DNA of 64,000 nt, from assembly GCA_963853835.1 (NCBI GenBank), contig OY970825.1, positions 29,140,835 through 29,204,834 on the forward strand, in the 5' to 3' direction. The notes under the pieces were generated by a model. The model ran no database searches and was not told the DNA's origin. It saw only the letters and a program-made list of their open reading frames with translations. Each line of letters opens with the position of its first letter. The stretch's first letter is position 1. This DNA comes from Calendula officinalis. Taxonomy: Eukaryota; Streptophyta; Magnoliopsida; Asterales; Asteraceae. Positions 19,837 to 33,168 of this stretch are shown here, piece after piece. The position numbers were made by a program, and so were the translations under genes.

Positions 19837-22800
19837 AGGAAGATTCCGTCCTCGGAATCCCATCTCGATCAAACAAGGAGGGATAACGTTCCCGCATATC
19901 GGCCTCGGTCTCCCACGTCATATCCGCACCCAAACTGTGCTTCCACTTTACTAGAACCATAGGAATCTGTTTCTTTCTCAATTTCGTTACTTTTCGGTCT
20001 AATAACTCCACCGGTTCTTCGACCAATCTCTTCTTCGTATCAACTCGCAACTCTTGCACCGGAAGAATTTGGCTAGGATCTTCGATGTTAAACTTTCTCA
20101 AGTAACAAATGTTGAAAGTGTTATGAATTTCCGACAACTCCGGGGGCAACTCGAGTGTTACCGATTGAGAATTCACCACTTTGCTAATTCAGAACGGCCT
20201 AATATACCTCGGGGCCAACTTTCCTCGTTTACCAAAACGAATGACACCCTTCCAAGGTGAAACCTTCAAATAAACCATCTCATTTTCCGAGAACGTAGCG
20301 GGTCTACGTCTCGGATCGGCATACATCTTTTGTCGGTCGCGGGCGGCTTTTAACTTTTCTCGGGCAATTGCTACTTTATCCGCGGTCATTTGTACAATAT
20401 CGGGCCCCGCATATTGTTTCTCACCCGCTTCCAACCAACACGTCGGGGTTCGGCACCGACGCCCGTACAACATCTCGTACGGTGGCATCTTAATACTTGA
20501 GTTATAAGTAAACTCGATCAACGGTAGGTGGGAATCCCACGACCCACCATACTCCAACACACAAGCCCGCAACATATCTTCAAGTGTTTGTATCGTTCTC
20601 TCCGATTGCCCATCGGTTTGGGGATGATACGCGGTACTTAAATTCACCCGCGTCCCCAATTCTCGTTGCAAGCTATTCCAAATATTCGAAGCAAAACGGG
20701 GATCCCTATCGGACACGATAGAAATCGGAATACCATGTCGGGATACCACTTCATCAATGTATAATTTTGCCAATCTACTAAGTGAGGCGGTCTCACTAGT
20801 AGCCAAGAAGTGTGCAGTCTTCGTCAAACGATCAACTATAACCCAAATCATGTCGTGACCCCTTTGTGTACGCGGAAACTTGGTCATGAAATCCATGGTG
20901 ATTCGATCCCACTACCACTCGGGAATCGGCGATTGAGTTAAAGTTCCATAGGGCTTTTGGTGTTCGGCCTTCACCTGAGCACAAATATGACATTGGCCCA
21001 CAAAACGGGCAATGTCGGTCTTCATCGTCGGCCACCAATAAAGAACCTTTAAATCATTATACATCTTCGTGCTACCCGGGTGAACCGATAACCGAGAATT
21101 GTGAGCCTCGGCTAAAATCAATTCCCGCAAACCCCCGAGTAACGGTACCCAAACCCGAGATTGATACGTCTTCAAACCCCGAGAATCTTCGTCTAAATCA
21201 TCCTTCCTCTTTAATAAAATCTCGGCCTTCAAATGTTCGACATTCAATGCTTCCATTTGTGAAATCTTTAACCGGGACACCAAATCCGACACAATTTCCA
21301 TCCGCATAAATTGTACCCGCCCCGAATCTCCCTTTCTACTTAAGGCATCGGCCACCACATTTGCCTGTCCGGGATGATATCGAATTTCACAATCGTAATC
21401 CTTAATCAACTCTAACCATCTTCGTTGACGCATATACAATTCTTTTTGCGTGAATACATATTGCAAACTTTTATGATCCGTACAAATCACGCACTTAGTA
21501 CCGTACAAGTAGTGTCTCCATAATTTTAGTGCAAAAACCACCGCCGCCAACTCCAAATCGTGAGTCGGATAATTTTTCTCGTGACTTTTCAATTGCCTCG
21601 AAGCATAAGCAATAACCCGGTCTCGTTGCATCAACACGCAACCCAAACCCGCAAGTGAAGCGTCACAATAAACAATAAAATCCTCCGGGCCTTCGGGTAA
21701 GGCGAGAACCGGAGCTTGACACAATAATTGTTTTAGAGTTTGAAAGGACTTCTCGTGATTTTCACCCCACCGAAACTGTACATCCTTACGGGTCAATCTC
21801 GTCATAGGACCCGCTATCTTCGAAAAATCCTTTATAAACCGGCGGTAATAACGCGCCAAATCCAAGAAACTCTTTATCTCGGTTGGGTTCTTTGGAGCAA
21901 CCCAATTCATAACCGCTTCGATCTTCGCCGGGTCCACCTTGACCCCATTCGAACAAATAACGTGACCCAAAAAGTGAACTTCTCGAAGCCAAAATTCGCA
22001 CTTCGAGAACTTCGCATACAAATGTTCCCGCTTTAACGTTTCTAACACTTGCCTTAAGTGTTTCTCGTGCTCTTCTTCGGTCTTGGAATAAATTAAAATA
22101 TCGTCAATGAACACAATAACGAATTTGTCGAGGTAAGGCCGACAAACTCGGTTCATCAAATCCATGAATATCGCGGGAGCGTTCGTCAACCCAAACGGCA
22201 TAACCAAGAACTCATAGTGACCGTAACGAGTTCGGAACGCCGTTTTGTGAATATCATTTTCGTGCACCCGAACTTGGTGATAACCCGATCTCAAATCAAT
22301 CTTTGAGAAATAAGAAGACCCTAGAAGTTGATCAAATAAATCGTCAATACGCGGCAAGGGATATCGGTTCTTTACCGTTCTCTTGTTCAATTCCCGATAA
22401 TCAATGCACATACGGAGTGCACCATCCTTCTTTTTCACGAATAAAACCGGAGCTCCCCAAGGTGAGGAACTCGACCGAATAAAACCCTTATCCAATAAAT
22501 CTTGGATTTGTGTCATCATTTCCCGAATCTCGGACGGCGCTAAACGATACGGTGCTCTAGCCACGGGATTGGCACCCGGCACCAAATCAATTTTGAATTC
22601 TACCTCCCGAACGAGAGGTAACCCAAGCAAGTCTTCGGGAAACACCTCCGGGTATTCCGAAACCACCCGGAGATTACCAACCACTTTCTTTTCATTTTTC
22701 ACATCAATCACATAGGCTATAAACGATTCACATCCCTTGGTCAAGGACTTACGGGCTTTCATCATGGTTATCATGGGTATGGTCGGGGTCGCACGGTCTC

Positions 22801-23794
22801 CCCGGGCCACGACGTGTGACCCGTCGGGTAAAAGAAAAGTAATTAACTTTTGGTGACAATTTATGTTGGCCCTATTAGCACTTAACCAATCCATACCTAA
22901 AACCACATCAAAGCCGGATATCGGCATAACAAGTAAAAGAATAAAAAATTTCACGCCATCAATATCAATAATAACCCCGGACACGGATGTCGTGACCGGA
23001 ACCATTTCACCATCGGCCACCTCTACCTCTAGAGGTGTCGCGATCAAGGAAATAGGCAATTTCAATTTGTCACAAAAACTCTTTGAGGAAAACGAACTAT
23101 TAGCACCCGAATCAAATAGTACACGAGCGGGTATCGAGTTTATTAGAAACATACCGGTGATGACATCGTCGGTGGTGGTGGCATCCTCCACCGTCATCTT
23201 GAATGCCCGACCCGTAGGTGGCGGATGACTCTTCCTCTTTTGACTTCCCGACGAAGCCGATCCCCCGCCCGAACCCGGACCCTTCTTCGTTGGGCAATGC
23301 ATGGCCCGATGACCCTCTTTCTGACACGTCCAACATACGCTATTTTCTAGCTTGCATTCCGAAGACTCATGCCCTTGTTGCCCACACTTAATACATCTTC
23401 GAGTTTGTGCCGTACACGGACCGGCATGGGCGGACTTACACGGTAAGCACCACGGGTTCCTTTGGTTGGAGCCTAGAAGAATTTGCTTTCGACGATCGTT
23501 GTTTGACTTATGATTTCCTTGAGATTTCTTGTGGTTGCTCGAGTTCGATTGTTCATACTTTCCCCTATGAAACGGGGCTCTCTCCCGATTCGCGGCTTTT
23601 TGAGCCAAAATATCACCTTCGGCCGATTTGGCAAGATCATAGGCTTGTAAGAGAGTTCCATCGCCAAACCGAAGCTCTAATCCCCTTTGACCGGAAGGTT
23701 TGACCAACACACGAGCCACGATTTGGGAATGGAACACCCACCCCATGTATCCATCGCCAAACCGAAGCTCTGATACCAAGTTGTAACACCGCAT
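19835..23794 (-). pseudogene. Gypsy gag-pol, gag mostly deleted, two in-frame stops
   Basis: One frame runs from the LTR edge through pol. Gag keeps only its C terminus with zinc knuckles (CIKCGQQGHESSEC and CWTCQKEGHRAMHC). Protease (LFDSGAN), reverse transcriptase (FIDDILIYS), RNase H (YCDASLAGLG) and the integrase HHCC region (HPGSTKMYNDL to CHICAQVK) are open. A TAG at 20914-20912 follows PEW just before the catalytic core; the core continues at 20896-20189 (MDFMTKFP, SDRDPRF, YHPQTDGQSERT). A TGA at 20191-20189 precedes the final segment 20179-19835 with its chromodomain-like end LVKWKHSLGADMTWETE. Both stops fit single C-to-T or G-to-A changes. A true start is missing: the frame's first Met lies inside the LTR. 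Not functional on its own. Confidence 0.93.
23766..23778 (-). other. Primer-binding site (initiator tRNA-Met)
   Basis: The minus strand reads TGGTATCAGAGCT, 3 bases from the 5' LTR edge at 23782. It is followed directly by TCGGTTTGGCGATGG, which recurs ~95 bp further into the element. Confidence 0.93.
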
Positions 23795-25930
23795 TTTTTT
23801 TTGAAAGGCAATTAAGTATTAGTCTAAGTACGGAAGCATCTAGTTAGTTAGGTTTACAAAACGTGGTCCCACAAAATATTACAACCAAAGTTAGTTAAAA
23901 GACGGTATTACTAAACACGGCTCATTTTACAAAACATATAATTTAAGCATGGTCAAACTTCCCGTCCAAGCCCGACCCGTTCAAGCCATCCAACCTGAAG
24001 TGTGTCAATAAGGGAGGGATTAGCACAAAAGCTAAGTGAATGAATTCCTAACACTATCAACTACACTAAACACATAAACACGGAAGTTAAAGAACATCTC
24101 CGGTTAGGTAATCATTTATTTGAGAGGATCGGCGGCTTTGCGGGCCTTAAACCATGGTCGGCCAAAACCACGGTAACCGATAGCGTTTTGTATCCAACAC
24201 CGGGCAACTCCCTCCCCTTAACCATGTAACGCATACAGGTAAGGTCGGATACCCTATTATTCGATACACTGTGCCCAGCTATTATCCATCCGACACTGAC
24301 CTCATCCCGATTGTGCACATAGTCATGTATGGTATTCCCTATCACTAGGCATACATAACAAGTCGACTAGCTACGAAAAACACCGCGAAAAACGTCACAA
24401 CAGAGTTCCCGATCGCGAACTCCAGTTCACGATCGCGAACTAGAGTTCACGACGTGAACTCTGATCGTGAACTACTTCGCGACCATCGACCAACTTCGCT
24501 GGAGCTAGTTCACGACGCGAAGTGGAGTTCGCGTCGTGAACTCTCCACGTCTGGTAATTCCTGCGATTTTTCACCAACAAGCCAATACCAAAGGAAATAA
24601 CCGAAACCCGAGTTGTAGGTCGAATCCACTCACCTTTCAACTTCCGATTCCTTAACTCAGTGAGCTAGTATCACTGAGTATCCTTCCCGGTTCCTGTCAA
24701 CAATATACCGAGTTAGTGATAATCCACCGAATTGTCAAAATCAACGATTTCCACGACTAATCACACAAGACTCATAAAATGCACATTTTATGACCTTTAC
24801 AACTAGCACAAATCCTTCATCAATATAATTGATCATTTTGACCATTTATCAAGTATTCACAACTAGTTGACCCAAACGGGCCAAAAACCCGAATATGGCT
24901 ATGGCACTTCCAAGTGTCCATTAACTAGCACATATTCCCTAGTCTAGCAAGACATAATCATTTAACAATTCTTCAAGTCCATGATTGTCACAATCTCAAG
25001 TATTTACTTACATAATCACTAGTTCAACAATTTTGACCCAAACATCCAAACATTAGCTAGATTACTTCACCAATTTATCAATGCTAGGTTTTTAACATCC
25101 ATAACTTAACAAACATGTTTTCTTAACCTAAAAAACAATTCCATCCATTCAAATATCAAGGATTCCAAGTTTTGTCAAAACCCACCTTCAACATCCACCA
25201 TTAATGGAGGTTGAAGATGATTTCCACCAAAACTTGTTTCCTTCCAACAAATAACCATACAAATGGTGTAAAAGCTTTCATAAACATAAACTACAACATC
25301 CATAACAAGATTCACCAACAAATCAACAAGCTACATAAACCATAGTTCAAGTTCTAGCTCAAGAACACCAAGAACAAGCAAGAGAAAAGATGTAACTTAC
25401 TTCTAGACTTCTTCTACACCCACACTAGTAATTCGGATTCTACCCAAGGATTTAACCACCAAAAGCTCAAGAACAAGAAGATGGCTAAAAGAGGGGGCAA
25501 GCAATGGAATAGTTGAAGTGTTTTAGGATAATGTTTTGAATGAGAAGGAAAGAAGGGAAAGAGAGGGTGTCCCCTCTCTCTCGACACCGACCAAACCAAG
25601 AGGGGGCCCCACATGGCCTTTTCCATCACTTTTTCACTTTTCAGTATATGTCTGAAAAGTCCCTTTCATAATTAATTTATTTAAAATAGCAAACGGACTC
25701 CAATTTTAAAAACGAAAGCATTTCTGGAAACGATATTTAACAAGGAATCCAAATATATAAAAATCACGTTTTCATTCCAAATAAATCACAAGTCGGGTAT
25801 TTTAACCCCTTGGTTAAAATACCGCAAAGGACAGCATGCTAATTAAATTAACTAAGCATTTAATCATATAATCAGTTAATAAGATACTTTAAGGTCAATA
25901 AACTACTAGGCCGGGTTTTGGGATGTTACA
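23782..25930 (-). repeat. 5' LTR (sense) of the gag-deleted gypsy element
   Basis: Partner of 17669-19822, 2149 bp, with the same hairpin (near 24151) and palindrome cluster (near 24407-24550). It is followed by GTTAA, the second target-duplication copy. Confidence 0.95.
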
Positions 25931-27411
25931 GTTAATAACCGGTACTTATCAATAATCACCAATATTAACAATAATGAACACTAACTTTCCACCAAGTGTT
26001 ATAAATACTATTACTAACACATAAGCATGTTAAAACCACTTATACATACACAATTCAATAATTGGGTCATTCCGCCACTTAATCACTCGAACGTGTCAAA
26101 ACCGGACTATTAATCAATAATACATCCTACAACTACAATCATATCATCAACTTACAATTCATCAAAATACATAACAACTAACAACCTCTAAGTGCTATCA
26201 ATAACATTTCCAACACATAAAACTAACAAAATACTTATACCTTCACAATCCAAGTTCCTTAAGTCATTTTATTACCAAATGGCCCAAACGAGTCAAAACC
26301 CGAACATAACTATATACTTACCAAATTCCACCATCTAGCACACACTTACTACAACTAACAAGTCATAATCATATAACAATTCATCAAGTTCATAGCTACC
26401 AACAATCCATGTATTTTACTTCCAAATTACTTATTCATCATTTTAACCAAAAACATCCAAACACTAGTTAGCATTTCATCAATCTCACCGAATCTTAACA
26501 TAATCCATAACTAACATATCCAATCTATCATTTTAACATATCCAAGCAACAAAACCCACACAACCTAATTTCGACATAATCACACCAACTTGTCACAAAC
26601 CCATTTACTAACTTGTAACACATCAAATCCATACCATCTTTTAACTAACAATTTCATCCAACAAGTCATAATTAATCATCTTAACAATTTAATACATACA
26701 ATACATGTGAAAGGAGGTGTCCTCCCTTGGTTGCCGATCACCACTCCAAGGGTTCCGTTCGTAGTTAATTTATTTAAAATACCAAAAGAGCCCTGTTTTC
26801 AAAAACGAATACATTTTCGGAAACGAAATTAAAAGGAGAACCCGAAAATATAAAAATCATACAATCATTTAAACATTTCAGAAATCAGATATTTTAATCT
26901 CTTAATTAAAATATCACAAAAGGACAAAAGGTCAAACAATTCATGTAACATTTAATCAATTTGTTCCATATAGAGTCCAATAGATATTTATCAAATATCA
27001 ATATATACCTAAAACTACTAGGCCAGTTTTAGGATGTTACATTGCATAACATCAAAGCGTTTTATTAAAAAAATTTGGGAATATCTCATAAGAATTATGG
27101 GATAAAAATCACATTTAACAAACAAGTAAAATTTCAGTTTATGTCTTTAAAACCGTATATTTAAAGGAAAAATGCAATTTCTTTTTCTCTCCTCCTATGG
27201 ATGCCATGTAGCTAACGGTAACCCCACACTTTAGTCGCTTTCCAAACACGCAGGTCTTTTTCATTATCGACACATTTAAATTTAAAAATTAATATACATA
27301 TACATATAAATAATATTGACAAATGACTCGTCGAAATTATACATTTATACGTGTTGTTCTGGTTAATTCACAAGCGTACTATGTTTGTTAAGACTTAAGG
27401 GATCAAGTATA

Positions 27412-28738
27412 TAATAGTAAATATATGTATAATATCTTGTGAATATACAGGGCCGGTCCAATCAATTATTGGGCCCTGGGCGAAATCTTAAAAAGAGGTC
27501 CCCTAGAGTAATTTTTTCCCCAAATAAATAAAATTCGTATACAGTAAAAAATATGTACGCCTAAATGAAAATTACGAAGAAATAAAGAGCTAGATGATGT
27601 CAACACTATTGTTAATCTCGACTTCAAATCTTCAAAACTTTCTTGAAACTCCTTCTAACTATAAAAAGAACACTTACTGGAATTAAAATTAATTAATAAA
27701 TAAACATTTTTATTTAAAACTCAGCTCAAAAGTGATCAAATTGTAAAGTTATGTGACTACAGCTAAATATAATCATCTAATCGTGATTCAAATAATTGAA
27801 ACTGCCAAACAATGGATAATAATAGAAACATTAAATTATTGAAAAACAATAATACTTACTTTCTAATTTGTTCATGGATAATTTGAGCTAATAAATTCTA
27901 GAGCTTCAGTTTCAACTTCTACTTTAACTTGTGACTATAAAGGAGGAGGTACTGCTGCACATTTTGTGACAGTCAAGTACCTAATGTAAACAAAACATGT
28001 TAACAATTTAAAAAAACAATTGATGTTTAACGAAATTTAAAGCATCATACAAGTGAATAACAAATGACAAGACGATACACATACACCCAAATCATAAGAT
28101 GATATCCAACGATCTATAAATTAGTACATTTTGACCTAATTTTTTAATCTCATGTTCAATTTACTAGCAATAGCATGATCAATTGAACACTACAATACTA
28201 TATTACTAACTCAAAATCATTGCAGAAATCCAGAATGAAATAAGATCCATTGATTACCTGATAAGCCGATTTGGATATATAGATTTAGGAGCTTGGAGTC
28301 AGAAATTCACAATCGTATAGGATCACATAATCGAAGGAGCCTGAAGCTGTTTTGGAGAAGGAGATGAAGAGAAGAGCATCCTTTGACATCCATTGATTAC
28401 CGGTGTCTTCCCCTTCTCTCGCCGTTTCCATATCCAAGGTTTCTGCTCCCGGTTCCCGCTTCGGCCCCTTTCAAGTTTAATTGGGTATTTGGGCTTACCA
28501 AACGAAATTACGAATGGGCCTACATGTAAACATGGATTGATCTGTTAAAAACGGGCCCCTAAAATCTTATGGGCCCTGGGCGGTTGCCCTGGTGGCCCAG
28601 GCCCAGGGCCGGCCCTGTGAATATATTAGTTAGAATAGTTTGTTAGGAATATATTGTTTCCTTGTATCCCTTAGTCTATATATATGGCTCTTCACGTCTA
28701 ATGAAAGATCATCAAACATTATACCATAAACACTTTTA
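27412..28738 (+). repeat. 5' LTR of the Copia element, interrupted
   Basis: 27412-27447 and 28626-28738 are the two parts; the intervening 1178 bp are the hAT-like insertion plus its duplicated 8-bp target. A TATATATATGG motif at 28677-28687 is a likely TATA box. Confidence 0.9.
27448..28617. mobile_element. Non-autonomous hAT-like transposon
   Basis: 1170 bp bounded by CAGGGCCGG at 27448 and its inverse (CCGGCCCTG, ending 28617), with a perfect 8-bp target duplication TGAATATA (27440-27447 and 28618-28625). The CAGGG-type ends and 8-bp duplication are hallmarks of hAT elements. No transposase frame is present. GGGCCCTGGGCG occurs near both ends as a subterminal repeat. Confidence 0.92.
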
Positions 28739-28751
28739 TGGTATCAGAGCC
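28739..28751 (+). other. Primer-binding site of the Copia element
   Basis: TGGTATCAGAGCC directly follows the 5' LTR end at 28738, matching the initiator tRNA-Met 3' end. Confidence 0.9.
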
Positions 28752-28811
28752 TATACTCTAAAAACCCAAGCCGTCCATCATAAACCCTATCGACTTTTTA
28801 CGAACGGCGAC

Positions 28812-31800
28812 ATGGGAGAACCTTCGAACGTAACCAAAACCACCAATCTTCATCCCGTATACACTATTACCAATATCCAAAACAAAGTTTGAGTTCTTGA
28901 TGGCACGAAGGTTACTTACTCGTCTTGGGTAAAACTCTTCAAACTACATGCTAGGGGGTATTAGGTCCTAGACCATATCGATGGTACGCCATCCCCCGCC
29001 AAAACCGATCCCACCTACGACACATGGGCAGAGATCGATGCTATAGTTTTGCAATGGATCTACGGAACGTTGTCAAACAAGCTTCTTCTCCGAGTCCTTG
29101 ATGCGGACGCCACTGCCCGTCAAGCATGGATTAAAATCCGTGACATATTTCACAACAACAAAGGCTCCCGGGCCGCAGCCCTCGAGCACGAATTTACCAA
29201 TCTCACCTTGGGTGCATGCTCGTTTATGGACGAATATTGCCAAAAGCTTAAAGATCTTGCCGATCAATTAACCGATGTGGAGAATCCAGTGAATGAAACT
29301 CGGTTAGTCTTGCAACTCGTTCGTGGATTGCCGTCGGAATTTGACACTGTTGCATCATTCATCAATCAAAGCTCCCCTTCGTGGGACGCCGCATGTAGTA
29401 TGCTACAGTTGGAGCAACACCGACAATCGGCTAGACAGAATGCAAACCAGTCGGCGATGGTGACTCCGTTTGCACCTAAACAGTCGTCGGCTAGCAACTA
29501 CAATTCGGGAAACCCTAATGAGCAACGATCGTATGGAAGGGGTCGCGGTCGTGGGCGCTACAACAACCGAGGGGGTCTATCCTCCAACCAGGGACGTGGT
29601 CGCAGCTTTGCTCCACCCTACCCGCCCAACACTTACCCACCTTGGGCTTGGTGGGCCCCTCCTCCTTGCCCATATCCGACCCAACATAATCAATGGCCAA
29701 CAAACAATTGGCCCAATGCTGCTCCGACCCAGAACACAGGACAAAAACAGCCTTCGGCCCATGTCGCATGCAACCAGCCGCCGACCCAGTCCGACGAGCC
29801 CACTGCAGCAGCCCAACCCGAGCCCAATCACGATTACGATGCTCTAAGCCCAACTGATATTGGGGCAGCATTCCAAGCAATGCATCTCGGGTATCCCGAT
29901 CCCTCATGGTACGTGGACTCGGGAGCGTCTTCTCACATGATTTCTAATGAAGGTAACATACACTCTCCTTTAACTCCGTCCAATGTTCGAGCTGTTTACG
30001 TTGGGAACGGCTCCACTATACCAATTAAGGGGACCGGAAATGCCAAACACCATAACTACCATCTTCGTGACATCCTTTACACACCCACTATTATTAAAAA
30101 CCTTTTTTCCGTACGTAAGTTTACACGTCATAATCATGTTTCTTTAGAATTTGATCCTTACGATTTTTTTGTGAAGGATTTCAAGGATGGGAAGATACTT
30201 TCGCGCCACAATAGTACGGGTGACCTATACCCCTTCACCGCACCCGTTTTTCCAGCTTCCGCATTCATAGCCATATCCACACCGGATCAATAGCACAACC
30301 GTCTCGGTCACCCGGGCGCTACTATCTTAGATTTTCTTCGTAATCGTTTATTTATTTCGTGTAATAAAAACAAATCATCTACGGTTTGTCATTCGTGTCA
30401 ATTGTCGAAAAACAAAAGATTACCATTTTATGATTCTAATACTACTACATTTGCTCCTTTTGATATTATCCATTGTGATCTATGGACGTCCCCCGTTAGT
30501 AGTAATTTCGGGTATAAATATTATATGGTACTCATAGACAATTTTACTCAATACGTGTGGGTATACCCACTTAAATTTAAATCGGACACATTTTTGAATT
30601 TTACAAAATTTCACAACCTTATACTAACCCAATTTAACCGTAAAATCAAATCTTTTCAATGTGACCTTGGGGGAGAATTCGACAATAACGAATTCAAAAA
30701 TTTTGCATCCACAAACGGGCCAGTGTTCCGATTCTCTTGCCCCCAAACATCTCCCCAAAACGGTAAGTCAGAACGAATGATACGTCGTCTCAACGACATC
30801 ATTCGCACTTTACTCACCCATGCCCAACTCCCACCAAAGTTTTGGGTTGAAGCTCTTCACACCGCCGCTTACCTTCATAACATCCTTCCCACAAAACGCC
30901 CCCGCTCCCTCACGACCACATATGCCCTATACCTTCGCCACCCGACCTATGACCACCTCAAAGTTTTCGGTTGTGCATGCTACCCAAACACATCCGCAAC
31001 CCAACCACATAAACCCTCCCCCCGATCTATGCGATGCATATTCCTCGGGTACCCCACCAATTTTCATGGCTATCGGTGTCTCGACCCAATAACCGGGAAA
31101 GTGCACATATCTAGACACGTAATATTTGATGAGACTACCTTCCCATACACCGAACCCACCTCCCCAAACCTCTATGACTTCCTTGAGGACCAACCCTTAC
31201 CACCCCACCTATATCACCCTACTGCCCAACCCACACCACCGTACCCTAACCCACCCCATAACCCACCCCATGCCGCACCATCACCACCACAATCCCCACC
31301 CCCTGCCGTACCCTCCCCACCACACTCCCCACCTCCTGCCGCACCCTAGTCCTCCACCCCCTCCGTCCAATACCCACACCATGACCACACGGGCCAAAGA
31401 CGACATCGTCAAACCCCGTAACATCCTCAATCTTAACACATCCCCCACCCCTCCCATCTCACCCGTCCCCTCCACTTACACCAAGGCATTCCGGGACCCA
31501 AATTGGTATAATGTGATGAAAGATGAATATAATGCATTGATTACCAATGACACATGGGAACTTGTTCCCCGACCCAACGATCGCCCGGTTATTCGTTGCA
31601 TGTGGCTTTTTCGCCACAAATTTCATGCAGATGGGTCTCTTCAACGGTATAAAGCTAGATTGGTGGTTAATGGCAAATCACAAACGGTTGGTATTGATTG
31701 TGATGACACTTTTATCCCGGTTGTCAAAACGGCTACGATCCGAACAGTTTTAAGCATCACGGTTTCTCGATCTTGGCCAATACACCAGCTCGATGTAAAA

Positions 31801-33014
31801 AATGCTTTCCTACATGGTGAATTACAAGAAACGGTTTTTATGCATCAACCGCCGGGTTTCGTTTACAAAAATTCACCACATCATGTATGTCGTCTTCGGA
31901 AATCATTATATGGGCTCAAACAAGCCCCCCGGGCATGATATAATCGATTTGCAACATTTATCACCGCCAACGGATTCCAAAGTAGCACTTGTGACAACTC
32001 ATTGTTTATATATCGGAAAGGGTCACACACTGCCTATCTACTCTTATATGTAGACGACATCATACTTACGGCATCAGACTCTACACTTTTGGGCTCGATA
32101 ATTAAAACATTGTCACATAAAGTTTCGATAATTAAAACATCATACTTACGGCACCACTTTTTGGGTATATCGGTTAAACGTGACGGTAACGGACTATTCC
32201 TTTCACAAGCTCAATATGCACAAGACATACTTAAAAGAGCTTCAATGACCTCATGCAATCCATGCAACACACCCGTAGACACGTCCGCAAAACTTAGTGC
32301 TACCGCGGGCAAACCGCTCGAAGATGGAACTCTATATAGAAGCTTAGCCGGTGCACTACAATACCTCACGTTCACACGACCCGACATCTCCTATGCGGTA
32401 CAACAAATATGTCTCTTTATGCATGCTCCACATGACTCACACTTCAACTTTATGAAACGCATACTGAGATATATCAAAGGCACAATAGATTTCGGGGTAC
32501 GTATAATTGCATCCCCTAGTCATCACTTACCGCCTACTCCGATGCCAACTGGGGTGGATGCCCGGACTCGCGTCGATCTACCTCCAGTTATTGTGTTTAC
32601 TCAGGAGATAACTTGATCTCGTGGTCTTCAAAACGCCAAACAACCATCTCGAGATCAAGTGCCGAAGCCGAATACCGCGGGGTCGCAAATGCAGTGGCCG
32701 AAACTAGTTGGTTGCGCAACCTTTTATTAGAACTTCATGCTCCATTGCGCAAAGCAACTATCGTTTATTGCGACAATATTTCCACCGTATATCTATCAGG
32801 AAACCCGGTTCAACACCAGAGAACAAAGCATGTCGAAATTGACATTCACTTTGTAAGGGAAAAGGTTAAAATCGGTCATATTCGCGTTCTTCATGTGCCT
32901 GCCGCTTACCAATATGCCGATATTTTTACGAAAGGGCTTCCACGACAACTATTCGAAACTTTCCGTACCAGTTTAAGCGTACGTCGACCTCCCGCTACAA
33001 CTGAGGGGGTCTAA
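28812..33014 (+). pseudogene. Copia gag-pol pseudogene
   Basis: Gag starts with MGEPSNVTKT at 28812; stops at 28890 and near 28962 break the N terminus. The frame reopens to 30293 with the gag body (from 29049) and protease (WYVDSGASSHM). A TAG at 30291 falls where the integrase zinc motif (NRLGHPG) begins. The integrase core runs to 31349 (FDIIHCDLWTSP, SPQNGKSER). After a proline-rich stretch the reading shifts frame; reverse transcriptase is at 31382-32616 (KARLVVNG, LLYVDDIILT), broken by TGA at 31936, a 24-bp local duplication near 32100-32150 and a second shift. RNase H is at 32613-33014 (SSAEAEYRG, TKHVEIDIHF). Several stops occupy positions where tryptophan or arginine codons are expected. 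Clearly non-functional. Confidence 0.92.
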
Positions 33015-33168
33015 TAGTAGATATATGTATAATATCTTGTGAATATATTAGTTAGAATAGTTTGTTAGGAATATATTGTTTCCTTGTATTCTTATATCCC
33101 TTAGCCTATATATATGGCTCTTCACGTATAATGAAAGATCATCAAACATTATACCATAAACACTTTTA
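33012..33168 (+). repeat. 3' LTR of the Copia element
   Basis: 157 bp, preceded by the purine-rich ACTGAGGGGGTC and followed by GTATA (TSD). It is the uninterrupted version of the 5' LTR and proves where the hAT-like element inserted. Confidence 0.92.

Larger units (their letters stand above)
17669..25930 (-). mobile_element. Full-length Ty3/gypsy element with deleted gag (Tekay/Del-like)
   Basis: 8262 bp on the minus strand, with GTTAA target duplications (17664-17668 and 25931-25935). LTRs of about 2150 bp (17669-19822 and 23782-25930) differ by eye at roughly 30 positions plus two small indels, so it is clearly older than the element at 2200-10441. The internal part is only ~3.96 kb because most of gag is missing. 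Two in-frame stops break the integrase region. Confidence 0.96.
16705..27041 (-). mobile_element. Gypsy solo LTR split by a full-length gypsy element
   Basis: TGTAACACCGCAAA at 16705 and AGGATGTTACA ending at 27041 are the two ends of one ~2070-bp LTR, flanked by the 5-bp duplication TTGCA (16700-16704 and 27042-27046). No second LTR or internal sequence belongs to it, so it is a solo LTR left by recombination. It is interrupted between 17668 and 25936 by the element 17669-25930. Sense is minus: middle exon 17642-17585, donor G|GTGAG at 17584, hairpins, acceptor TTTTCAG at 16925-16924. Blocks such as 26740-26880 align with the inner element's LTR, so the two are relatives. Confidence 0.92.
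27412..33168 (+). mobile_element. Decayed Ty1/copia element with non-canonical TA...TA LTR ends
   Basis: Short LTRs (3' copy 157 bp; 5' copy ~149 bp without its insertion) start TAATAGTA and end CACTTTTA, with TSD GTATA at 27407-27411 and 33169-33173. A primer site and a gag-pol pseudogene lie between. The 5' LTR is interrupted by the hAT-like element 27448-28617. LTR copies differ at about three sites plus an 8-bp indel. Short LTRs and overall layout resemble Ale/Retrofit-type Copia elements, but the clade is not certain. Confidence 0.9.
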
